A stretch of DNA of 64,000 nucleotides. Source: an uncultured Dokdonia sp. (lineage in GTDB: Bacteria; Bacteroidota; Bacteroidia; Flavobacteriales; Flavobacteriaceae). Made by a program: the position numbers and the translations under genes. Positions within the stretch are counted from its first letter, which is position 1. Every line of letters begins with the position of its first letter. Location: the NCBI RefSeq assembly GCF_947492815.1, contig NZ_CANLOB010000002.1:248001-312000 (forward strand), given 5' to 3'. The notes below the pieces were generated by a model. That model was not told the origin of the DNA and made no database searches. It worked only from the letters and a program-made list of their open reading frames with translations. Below, piece by piece: positions 33,334 to 41,609 of this stretch.

Positions 33334-34275
33334 ATGAAAAAACTACAACTTAAAAACGAGGTATTTATACAGCTCCTCTACTCATATACGAATTGGTTAG
33401 ACGTACTTGGCTATGCTCCTACTACGGTCTATAACCTGCCGAATCACTTAAAAGAGTTCTTCTATTACTTAGAGAAGCGAGGACATCGTAATCTTGATTT
33501 AGTAACGACTCTACTTATCCAAGAATACTACACCCAACTATCACAACGTGGTAACCAAAGACGTGGCGGAGGATTATCAAAAGCCTTTTTAAATAAACAC
33601 CAACAAGCCTTAAAGAAGTTCTTAGTTTACTTAAAAGAGCACAATGCCAATATTAAATTTGGTGTACACCTGAAAGGAGAGAAAATATCCTATCACAATA
33701 CAGATAAGGTAATCCTTACCCAAGATGAAATCAAACGACTCTTTAAAGCTTGTGATTACTCCCACATGAGTGAACACTTTCAAATGAGAGACCGTGCAAT
33801 ACTCGTATTGTTATATAGTTGCGGACTCAGGCGAAATGAAGCAGTCCATATCAATTGCGAAGATATCTTATTTGATAAAGGACGTATCTATGTACGTAAA
33901 GGCAAAAACTACAAAGAACGCTTTGTGCCGATTAATGCTTATAATCTAAGTATTCTCCAAGACTATCTCTATGAAGGCAGACCAGAGTTTCAGAATAACT
34001 ATCAAACCGATGCTTTTTTAATCTCGCAATTAGGAAAACGCATCAATGATATGTCGATAGCTAATAGGCTTAAGTATATAGTTGAAGCTAGCGAAGACGA
34101 AAACATCCAAGCAAAGGATATTACCCTGCATACCTTACGTCATAGCATCGCCACGCATCTCATGCAAAACAAGGTGCCTATGAAATCCATTAGTCAATTC
34201 TTAGGCCATTCTTCGCTTGAATCGACGCAAATCTATACGCACCTAGTAACGATGAACGAACATGAAATCATTTGA
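33334..34275 (+). CDS. Tyrosine recombinase Int1, complete copy C
   Basis: 313 residues, the only complete Int1 in the window. Core-binding domain about 8-100; catalytic domain about 125-313 with Arg166 (GLRR), Lys189 (VRKGK), His266 and Arg269 (HTLRH), His292 (GHSS) and Tyr301 (QIYTHL), so all catalytic residues are present. It would be the active strand-exchange enzyme of the unit. ATG at 33334 follows AAAAGGGT. It overlaps int2 by 14 bases. Upstream: ATPase gene, repressor and the TCGCCA cluster, which together make a plausible regulated mobile unit. Confidence 0.93.
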   Translation: MKKLQLKNEVFIQLLYSYTNWLDVLGYAPTTVYNLPNHLKEFFYYLEKRGHRNLDLVTTLLIQEYYTQLSQRGNQRRGGGLSKAFLNKHQQALKKFLVYLKEHNANIKFGVHLKGEKISYHNTDKVILTQDEIKRLFKACDYSHMSEHFQMRDRAILVLLYSCGLRRNEAVHINCEDILFDKGRIYVRKGKNYKERFVPINAYNLSILQDYLYEGRPEFQNNYQTDAFLISQLGKRINDMSIANRLKYIVEASEDENIQAKDITLHTLRHSIATHLMQNKVPMKSISQFLGHSSLESTQIYTHLVTMNEHEII

Positions 34276-35158
34276 CACCTATCTCTATGAAAAGGCGTAT
34301 GCCAAATCAACAATCAACACCTATTTGATCTGTTGTGATAAGTTTATGAGTTGGTGTGAATCAAAAGACTATGACCCCTATACCATTGATTATAAAACCT
34401 GTTTAACCTACGCAAAGAAAATACAACGTCCCACAGCAGGGAAGCGACCCTCAAAGAAAACGACCAAACTACGCATTGGAGCCTTAAAAGTATTCTTTAA
34501 CTATCTGATAGAAGAAAACCATAGAGGAGATAACCCGATGGAGAATATGAATATCAGAGGAGCAAAACGAACGCTGAATCATAATCTTTTAGAATATGAG
34601 GAACTGGAAGATTTGTTTTATAGTTTCAAAACGCAAAATATAGAATTACCCAATAGTCCATCGGTAGCAATACGAGATAAGGTGATTATAGGACTTATGA
34701 TATATCAAGGACTTTCTATAACATCTATAAAACATCTTAAAATACACCACGTAAATCTAGAGCGAGGGAATATCTATGTTCCAAGCACACGGAAAACCAA
34801 CTATCGCAAGCTAGAAATCAAATCGCCACAGGTGCTTTCCTTAGCCCAGTATATACAAACGGATAGGGAAACCTTGCAAAATGCTATAGCGTGCCACACA
34901 GAAGCGTTTATACCGCAAAACTCGGATCGTTTTACCATTGCTTGTCAGCTTTTTAAAAAACTCCGTACCATTAACCTCAATATCAAAAACGCACATCAGA
35001 TACGAGCATCGGTTATTACCCATTGGTTAAAACTTCACAACATACGAGAGGTGCAATATATGGCAGGGCATCGGTATATTTCTTCTACCGAAAGATTTGT
35101 GCAAGATGATATCGAAAATCTACAAGAAATGATTGATAATTTGCATCCTATCAATTAA
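34262..35158 (+). CDS. Tyrosine-recombinase-like partner Int2, complete copy C
   Basis: 298 residues. Ser152 replaces Arg I (QGLSITS), while Arg177/Lys178, His245, Arg248 and His270 remain; Phe279 (STERF) replaces the nucleophilic Tyr. Same degenerate positions as copy A and remnant B, so this is a fixed state of the family. The N-terminal core-binding domain (SFDTYLYEKAYAKSTINTYLICCDKFM) looks intact, which favours a DNA-binding/architectural role beside Int1. Unlike A, B and D, this copy lacks the CCTCAAT/ATTGGGG hairpin after the stop. Confidence 0.9.
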   Translation: MKSFDTYLYEKAYAKSTINTYLICCDKFMSWCESKDYDPYTIDYKTCLTYAKKIQRPTAGKRPSKKTTKLRIGALKVFFNYLIEENHRGDNPMENMNIRGAKRTLNHNLLEYEELEDLFYSFKTQNIELPNSPSVAIRDKVIIGLMIYQGLSITSIKHLKIHHVNLERGNIYVPSTRKTNYRKLEIKSPQVLSLAQYIQTDRETLQNAIACHTEAFIPQNSDRFTIACQLFKKLRTINLNIKNAHQIRASVITHWLKLHNIREVQYMAGHRYISSTERFVQDDIENLQEMIDNLHPIN

Positions 35159-35176
35159 TTACATTATTTTTTTAAA

Positions 35177-35192
35177 TTACGGAAAGCCGTAA
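35177..35192. repeat. TTACGG-AAAG-CCGTAA inverted repeat after copy C
   Basis: The same inverted repeat as in tails A and B (TTACGG-N4-CCGTAA), here 18 bases after the Int2 stop; the rest of the tail is missing. The arms are conserved while the 4-base centre varies between copies (GAAA, AAAC, AAAG, GAAA), as expected for a recombinase site with arms and spacer. Confidence 0.55.
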
Positions 35193-35256
35193 AGTTAATT
35201 TATCAAATGAGATTAACTTTTACCTCAATTATAAAATAACTTTACTAACATGTATT

Positions 35257-36373
35257 ATGAGACTAATTATACTTCTTATCGTAATTAACATTCTTTACGG
35301 ATGTAATAGTGTTAATTTTAAAAGTACTCAAAAGAGTGATAACAATACTAATAATTCAAATTATTTTTTTTTTTGAAAACATTATAGATGACTTAACAAT
35401 TACTAAAGTAGCAGCAGATTCCATAAATAGTGATAGCGGGAAAATCGTTATTCCTGCTTCATATAGAACAATAACTATTCAATTAGGAGAAGAAAAAAAT
35501 CTATACTCTGAATTAATAAAATTATTTGATCCAAATAATTTTGCTTGCCAATATGATGAGAAACTAAAAAAAAGATTAAAAAAAATTAAGGGAAAGAAAG
35601 GTGCTGAATTTGGTTTTATACCAAATATAATTTTAGAAAATGATTTAATTAAAGATACAGAGACAGTTGTTGAACTGAAAAGAGGAGGTAGTAATTTATT
35701 AGTTCACGGCTTTCATTTGATTGACAGTACTAACATTCAAAGCGACTTGATTTTTGCAAGAAAAGCACCAACAATACCCAATTATAATGAACTAGACTAT
35801 TTTGAACGTAATAAGAATACTTATAATAATTTTTCCTACACATTAGATTGTTCTGGTTTTTTATCAGCAGCAATATCTGCTGATTTAGGATTAAAATCTA
35901 ACTCTATAACTAGTAGTGCAAAAGGGGCACTAGATTCTGACAAATCACTAATTATAGTCAGTGGAGTTATTTATTCGCCTCTTTATCAAGCTTATAAAGG
36001 AGAGGGGCGATTTGAAGGGGTAGATAGTATTACAAAAAAACTTAGAATTGATGTGTTAAAATCAATTCTAAACGAAATTCCGAAAAAATATACTGAAAAC
36101 ACTAAGGTATTTATAAGCTCTAATTATGAAGTAATATTATCATCTAATTCTGGTAAATCTAGTTTTAATGGAGAAGCAAGTATTGGTCTAAATGGAAATT
36201 TAAGTTATGTTTTAGGAAATGTATCTGCAACTGGTCAGGCTAGTACTAAAATTGGAAGACAAAGCGAATTTATACAATATAACACATATATAGTTGATCA
36301 AAATATAAACGTTCTATTAGAAGATATTACAATAAAATCATTGAAAGATCTAATTACTAATTTAAGTGAATAG
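35257..36373 (+). pseudogene. Lipoprotein gene with a frameshift in an 11-T run
   Basis: The ATG at 35257 gives a lipoprotein signal (MRLIILLIVINILYGC, Cys16) and the frame reads to SNYFFF then TGA at 35374-35376. The run of 11 T at 35364-35374 breaks it: with 10 T the protein continues into ENIIDDLTITKVAADS and on to 36373, about 372 residues in all. The body is unrecognised; it contains YTLDCSGFLSAAISADLG and a Gly/Ser-rich beta region (GEASIGLNGNLSYVLGNVSATGQAST) that could be an amphipathic hairpin. Either a phase-variable gene, a real pseudogene or a sequencing error. It is cargo 3 after Int2 copy C. Confidence 0.65.
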
Positions 36374-36388
36374 ATTATTAACAAGTAT

Positions 36389-36690
36389 GGATAGGGAGAC
36401 CCTCCATAATATTATAGCGTGCCACACAAAGGCTTTTATATCGCAAAATTCGGATCGTTTTAGAATTGCTTGTCAGCTGTTTAAAAACTCCGTACCATTA
36501 TCCTGAATATCAAAAACGCACATCAGATACGTGCATCGGTAATTACGCATTGGTTAAAACTTCACAACATACGTGAAGTTCAATATATGGCAGGACATCG
36601 CTATATTTCTTCTACCGAACGATTCCTGCAAGATGATATTGAAAATCTACAAGAAATGATTGATAATTTGCATCCTATCAATTAATTACT
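36389..36690 (+). pseudogene. Int2 3' remnant D
   Basis: Matches Int2 from about Asp201 (GGATAGGGAGACC) to the stop, with many substitutions and a missing A near 36484 (TTTAAAAACTCC) that breaks the frame. It ends with the shared NLHPIN and keeps STERF. The breakpoint differs from remnant B (Arg177), so the two remnants were not truncated at one fixed site. Confidence 0.8.
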
Positions 36691-36826
36691 GTATCTTACA
36701 AATCCCTTAAGTTAAATGTATTACTCTAAACAAACCTCAATTTTCATTGGGGGTTATTTGTTTATTCTCCTCTGATTACGGGAAACCACAATTGTATTCG
36801 AATTTAAAATTGTTATTTGATAATCT
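36691..36826 (+). repeat. Conserved recombinase tail, copy D
   Basis: Third copy of the tail: hairpin CCTCAAT/ATTGGGG region, then GATTACGGGAAACCACAA, where the right arm of the TTACGG/CCGTAA repeat is mutated, then AAATTGTTATTTGATAAT. It is the most diverged copy, in keeping with the decayed Int2 beside it. Cargo 4 starts 36 bases later. Confidence 0.65.
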
Positions 36827-36861
36827 TATAACACATTGTAAAGTATGCTTAAAAATTATAA

Positions 36862-37137
36862 GTGATGAATAAATCAGTAAAATTAAACTCATTATTTAAT
36901 GAGTTCTACTTGTCAAAAAGTAAAGAAACCGCCCTTCAAAATTCAAAAGAAATTATAAAGTTTATTGAGGAAATTCATTTTAAGGAAATGGATGAATTAT
37001 CAGCAAATATGAGTAGAAAAATGTATCAAAATAACTTTAATGATTACTTAGATAATTTTGAATCAGAAAAAAACCCATTCTTATCTACTGTTGATACTAT
37101 TAGACAGATTTTATCTTTTCATTATAGGTTTGATTAA
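36862..37137 (+). CDS. Small helical protein upstream of the PIN gene (91 aa)
   Basis: Unrecognised. All helical, acidic; starts MMNKSVKLNSLFNEFYLSKSKET and ends with TVDTIRQILSFHYRFD. It precedes the PIN-domain gene by 10 bases on the same strand, the position of an antitoxin in PIN toxin modules, though no DNA-binding motif is obvious. First gene of the cargo 4 operon. Confidence 0.55.
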   Translation: MMNKSVKLNSLFNEFYLSKSKETALQNSKEIIKFIEEIHFKEMDELSANMSRKMYQNNFNDYLDNFESEKNPFLSTVDTIRQILSFHYRFD

Positions 37138-37147
37138 AATATTATAA

Positions 37148-37909
37148 ATGAAAATAACTTTTGACTCTAATACTTGGAGAAAAATAGCATCTCCTAAGAA
37201 TTTCCCCAAAGACCCTTTTAAAAAGGCTTATTTTGAGATTAATAAATCTATAAGATTAGGAAAAATAGAAGCATATTTAAGTGAAACTATTTTCACTTTG
37301 GAAGCCGTTAAACGAGTAGAAAGAAAGAGTTTTTTTAGAACATATTCTCCAAAAAAAACATATAATATTTCTGAAAAAAATGGAATTGTAAATATTTCTG
37401 CTTCAATTGCTCCAGATCCTAAACTTCACCCAGGAAATAATGAATTCCTTAACGAACATTTAAATGATGCTTTAAATCTTGGATTTAAAATAATAAATAT
37501 TCCACGAATAGGAACAAGTGTTAATCCAGATATTGAAGGAAAGAAAATAGACTTGCATAATGTCAATGTAGAAAAATTAGCAATAGTCTCTGGTAGGATC
37601 GAAGAATTAAAAGCAGGCCTTTATGATATTAAGAAAATTGGAGAGAAGTACTACCCGAATAGTTGGTTTATAGGCGTAGGTAAAGCTCCTGATTCAGAAA
37701 ATCAAAAGATTGCATCAGCAGTTGCTGAATGGGCAGATGGTGATTCTGTAGCAGCACATATAGGCCTTAATGGAGATTATTTTTGTACAAATGATAGTGC
37801 AAAGAAAGCTGGTTCGACTTCTGTATTAAGTATTGAAAATACTAGAATTTTGCACGAGGAATTTAATTTTAAAAAAATTACTCCATTAGAACTTTCAGAA
37901 TTAATTTAA
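37148..37909 (+). CDS. PIN-like nuclease domain protein (253 aa)
   Basis: The start MKITFDSNTW (Asp6) and FCTNDSAKKAG (near 217-227) are the first and last acidic motifs of the PIN fold; SETIFTLEAVKR (near 53) and WADGDSVAAHIG (near 200-211) supply the middle acidic residues. PIN domains cleave RNA or DNA with Mg/Mn. At 253 residues it is longer than toxins of the VapC type (about 130), with an insertion at about 65-190, so I call it PIN-like. It sits 10 bases after the 91-aa gene and 24 bases before the sacsin-like ATPase, so it is likely the nuclease effector of this module. Confidence 0.65.
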   Translation: MKITFDSNTWRKIASPKNFPKDPFKKAYFEINKSIRLGKIEAYLSETIFTLEAVKRVERKSFFRTYSPKKTYNISEKNGIVNISASIAPDPKLHPGNNEFLNEHLNDALNLGFKIINIPRIGTSVNPDIEGKKIDLHNVNVEKLAIVSGRIEELKAGLYDIKKIGEKYYPNSWFIGVGKAPDSENQKIASAVAEWADGDSVAAHIGLNGDYFCTNDSAKKAGSTSVLSIENTRILHEEFNFKKITPLELSELI

Positions 37910-37933
37910 TATTAAGTATAAGTTTTGAATTAA

Positions 37934-40474
37934 ATGACATACAAAGATAAGATAGCTGAGTCTAGAGAAAAAGCACATACAAGACATGTAGCAACTAAAA
38001 TATTAGACTTAATGAGAAAACTTCGGTTAGAAAATACCGAAAACTCAAAAAGGCGCTGGATATGGGAACTTATTCAAAATGCAATGGATGTTTCATTTGA
38101 TAATAACTCAATCAAAATAAGGATTGAATTTGATCAAAAAGATTCTTATTCTTTGAAATTTAGCCATAATGGAAAACCATTTTCAGTTGAGAATATTACT
38201 TTTTTAATTGAGCAAGTTTCTACTAAGGATCGCGGTAGTTCCAATTCTAAAGATAAAAAGACTATAGGGAAATTTGGAACAGGTTTTTTGACAACTCATC
38301 TTTTATCAGAAAAAGTTCAAATAGAATCATTTTTGCACGAAGAAGGTGAACCCTATAGACGGATTGAAATTAATTTAGATAGAAGTGGCCGAGAGATTGA
38401 AGAAATTAGTAAATCTGTTGATGAATCTTTTAAAAACCTTGAAGAAGCAATATGGCAGGACCAAAATGAAAATTTCATTACTTCTAATTATAATACATGC
38501 TTTCACTATTCTTTAGACGAAAGTAAGATTCCAATTGCTCAATATGGATTGGATGACCTGACTATAAATCTCTCTTTTGTATTAGTCTTTGCTAATCAGA
38601 TTGAAGAGGTACATCTTGCTCATGAGAAATTAAAATATTCTTTAAATCCAAAGCCAGAAAAACTCATAGAGAATATCTTGCTTCATAGGGTAAACATAAC
38701 GGATGAACTACTATTTGATACAGAGAATTTAATTGTAACAATATCTGATAACGAAACAGTAATAGCTATTGAAGTAGAAAAGAATGACAGAGGTCAAATC
38801 TTAGTGAAGAAACATAATCAAAAAACGCCAAAATTATTTTGTACTTTTCCACTTATAGGAACAGAACTCTTCCCGTTCCCTGTCATTATTAATAATCCTT
38901 ATTTTAATCCAACGGAACCAAGAGATGGGGTTTATCTTACAGATATAGATGAGCCAGATATTTTTCAAAACAAAAAGATACTTGAAAGTTCGGTTAATCT
39001 TTATCTTGAATTATTAAAATATGCAAGTAGCAATAAGTGGGGAAGTCTATATAACTTAGTTCATATAAATAACAATTTAGAATCAGAACTTATTTCAAAT
39101 AATTGGTATGAAAATTTTATTAGAAACCCTATTATAGAAGGGCTTAACACCACTCCAATAATAACAACCTCTGAAGGAGAATTATTAAGCGTTAAAAATA
39201 GTAAAAGTAAACCTCAAATATATTTCCCATATCATATAGATAAAGATTCTAGAAGTTCTATTTGGCAATTTTCTCATGATTTAAATCCGTTTAACGTTCC
39301 TACAGAAATAGATATAGATAATTGGTATGAAGTAATTTGGAAAGGTTGCTATAAAGAAACTTATAAAACTATAATAGAAGATATTAAGGATTTAAAGGAA
39401 CTCTCAACTCTTTCTGAAAGATTAGATTATGACGATGAAAATAAATCTATTATTTGGTTAGAGAAATTCTACAAAACTTTACATAAAGAAAGTAATATAA
39501 AAGGGGAATTCTTTTCTCTTCAAATATTCCCTAATCAAAATGGAGAATTTAACTCTACTAATGGACTTTTTGGTGATAATGAAATTGATGAAAAACTTAA
39601 AAAAATAGCAAAACTTTTGGGTTATGATATAAAAAGTGAGCTTTTAGATAGTAGAATATCTTTTATAAAATTTCCTGAAAGTAGATTTAGAGACAATAAA
39701 TATATAGCAAGTACAATTAGAGACTTAATACAATCCAAACTAAATGAGGTAGATAGAAGCGCGGAAACTAAGCAAATTTTCAAAGAAATATATTTATGGT
39801 TTAACGAAAACAATCTCTTAGCAAAAGATATTTTTGGGAGTTTATATAAGAATAAACATCGTCTTTATGATGATGAGATAGTAATTGAAAATATGAAAAA
39901 AGCAGAAGAGCTAGATGTTTTGATGGAGGAATATGGTATAGACAACATGAATGTTTTAAAAGAAAAGCTTAGTACATTAAAGTCAAATGAGATAGTATCT
40001 GTACCTGAAGAAGAGTTTCGTCATGATTCGATAAGTGAAAATGTTTTATTGATCTACGGTATCACGTCAGAACAACAACTTAAAGAAATGTTATTAGATG
40101 TTAAGTTTAGTAATAGATTTATACATATAAATACTCCTACACAGAAAATGTATGATTATGCTCAAAATTTAATAGAACGAGCTATAAAAAATGTAAAAGA
40201 ATACCTGATAAGTCTTCCAAATTACGGTTCTGACTGGGAGGATATTGCTCCAACAATCATTTCAGGTGAAAAAGAAGAAAAATCAATTTCGATAGTAGTA
40301 AGACCATCAGATAATGGTGAGGTTATATTTTATTATGGTTCAGAACGAGATGCTCTTGAAGATGGAAGTTCAGAATTATGGGTTGAAGATGGTATTAGTG
40401 CTCCGCTCAATCTTACTTTAGGTAAAATTTTAAAAAAGACTGGAATAACTAAAATTATGTTAGATGGAGATTGA
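37934..40474 (+). CDS. Sacsin-like GHKL (HSP90-type) ATPase, 846 aa
   Basis: Large protein with an N-terminal GHKL ATPase: N-box ELIQNAMD (Glu45, Asn49, Asp52), a G1-like region KFSHNGKPFSVENITFLIEQVSTKDRG (about 75-101), and the G2-box GKFGTGFLTTHLL (about 114-126). The mixture of 'QNAxD' and 'SHNGKPF' is that of sacsin/NO VEIN-type ATPases. The remaining about 650 residues are unassigned, helical and charged, with WVEDGISAPLNLTL near the end. It overlaps the next gene by 11 bases. Probable sensor/switch of the module, by analogy with other defence GHKL ATPases; not shown. Confidence 0.75.
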   Translation: MTYKDKIAESREKAHTRHVATKILDLMRKLRLENTENSKRRWIWELIQNAMDVSFDNNSIKIRIEFDQKDSYSLKFSHNGKPFSVENITFLIEQVSTKDRGSSNSKDKKTIGKFGTGFLTTHLLSEKVQIESFLHEEGEPYRRIEINLDRSGREIEEISKSVDESFKNLEEAIWQDQNENFITSNYNTCFHYSLDESKIPIAQYGLDDLTINLSFVLVFANQIEEVHLAHEKLKYSLNPKPEKLIENILLHRVNITDELLFDTENLIVTISDNETVIAIEVEKNDRGQILVKKHNQKTPKLFCTFPLIGTELFPFPVIINNPYFNPTEPRDGVYLTDIDEPDIFQNKKILESSVNLYLELLKYASSNKWGSLYNLVHINNNLESELISNNWYENFIRNPIIEGLNTTPIITTSEGELLSVKNSKSKPQIYFPYHIDKDSRSSIWQFSHDLNPFNVPTEIDIDNWYEVIWKGCYKETYKTIIEDIKDLKELSTLSERLDYDDENKSIIWLEKFYKTLHKESNIKGEFFSLQIFPNQNGEFNSTNGLFGDNEIDEKLKKIAKLLGYDIKSELLDSRISFIKFPESRFRDNKYIASTIRDLIQSKLNEVDRSAETKQIFKEIYLWFNENNLLAKDIFGSLYKNKHRLYDDEIVIENMKKAEELDVLMEEYGIDNMNVLKEKLSTLKSNEIVSVPEEEFRHDSISENVLLIYGITSEQQLKEMLLDVKFSNRFIHINTPTQKMYDYAQNLIERAIKNVKEYLISLPNYGSDWEDIAPTIISGEKEEKSISIVVRPSDNGEVIFYYGSERDALEDGSSELWVEDGISAPLNLTLGKILKKTGITKIMLDGD

Positions 40475-41540
40475 AGAATTAAATAGTATTATAGGTAAAC
40501 CTGAAAGTGAAGTTTTGGAATATAAGACTTCATTACCTCCATCAAAAAATATGGCTCAATTAATCTGTTCTTTCGCTAATACAAGTGGAGGCTATATTAT
40601 TCTTGGAGTAACAAAAGAAAGCGGTAGGGTTGAAACTATCGGATTAAGCCAAGAATTTAGATCAAATGCAATTACTAGAAAAGCAATTGACCAATTAACC
40701 CCAAAGCCTGAGGTTAATTATGGATATGTTACATATAATGATAAAAACCTATTTGTTATTCAAGTAAAAAAGTCTGAATCTGAGCTTATCTTTTTTGATA
40801 ATAAGGCATACCAACGAACTGGTTCAAGAACAACAGTTACTATAGTAGACGAAGCTTCTTTTGATCCTAATGGATATAAAGAATTAAATATTCTAAATAA
40901 TAAACTAATAAACTCTTTTGATAATAGTACAAATTCAAAAATTGACCTATTAAATCATTACAAAAGTGTTTTAAAAATTATTGATAATTCGCGTTTATTA
41001 CTTTATCCTGTATCTGCCGAACTACCTACTACAAATTCGGAAGGAAAAATATTAACAAGAATTTTATACTCATCTTATGTAGATACATTTGAAGGTTATT
41101 TATCAGATTTGCTATATGAAATATATATAACAAAACCAGATACTTTAAGAGAGCATCAAGAAGTTACTGTAAAAGAAGTTCTAAATTGCTCAGATATAGA
41201 GGAATTTGTTAGATATATTGCTAAAAAGAAAATAGGTAAACTCCAAAGAGGAAGTGTCAAGGGCTTTATTAAAGATAATATTCCTATTAGTAGTTTAAAT
41301 ATAATTACAGAAGATGATCAAGATACTATTGAGAAAATATTACAAATCAGACATCTTTTTTCTCACAGGAACGGGATAGTTGATGAAAAATTTCTAAAAT
41401 ATTTTCAAGGTAACTTCCAACTAAATTCAGAATTTGAACTTTCAATAAAACAAATTATTGAAAAAATGGAATACTTACTCAATATTATTGAAAAAATAGA
41501 TAAGAAAGCAATAGATAAATTTAGACTTTCAACTCTTTAG
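40464..41540 (+). CDS. AlbA_2/Schlafen-type protein with a C-terminal HEPN-like motif
   Basis: 358 residues. The N-terminus is an AlbA_2 domain: SEVLEYKTSLPP (about 15-26), QLICSFANTSGGYIILGV (about 32-49), and AYQRTGSRTT (about 115-124). The C-terminal half is helical and contains LQIRHLFSHRNGIVD: R296-x4-H301, the HEPN RNase signature. It overlaps the end of the sacsin-like ATPase, so both are translated together. An AlbA_2-HEPN fusion beside a GHKL ATPase and PIN nuclease points to nucleic-acid sensing and cleavage; specific activity unknown. Confidence 0.7.
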   Translation: MEIEELNSIIGKPESEVLEYKTSLPPSKNMAQLICSFANTSGGYIILGVTKESGRVETIGLSQEFRSNAITRKAIDQLTPKPEVNYGYVTYNDKNLFVIQVKKSESELIFFDNKAYQRTGSRTTVTIVDEASFDPNGYKELNILNNKLINSFDNSTNSKIDLLNHYKSVLKIIDNSRLLLYPVSAELPTTNSEGKILTRILYSSYVDTFEGYLSDLLYEIYITKPDTLREHQEVTVKEVLNCSDIEEFVRYIAKKKIGKLQRGSVKGFIKDNIPISSLNIITEDDQDTIEKILQIRHLFSHRNGIVDEKFLKYFQGNFQLNSEFELSIKQIIEKMEYLLNIIEKIDKKAIDKFRLSTL

Positions 41541-41609
41541 AATATAGAATGATAATACCCTATGTTCCTTATATTAACAGTCGTAACCAATACGAAAAAA
41601 ACAAACTGA

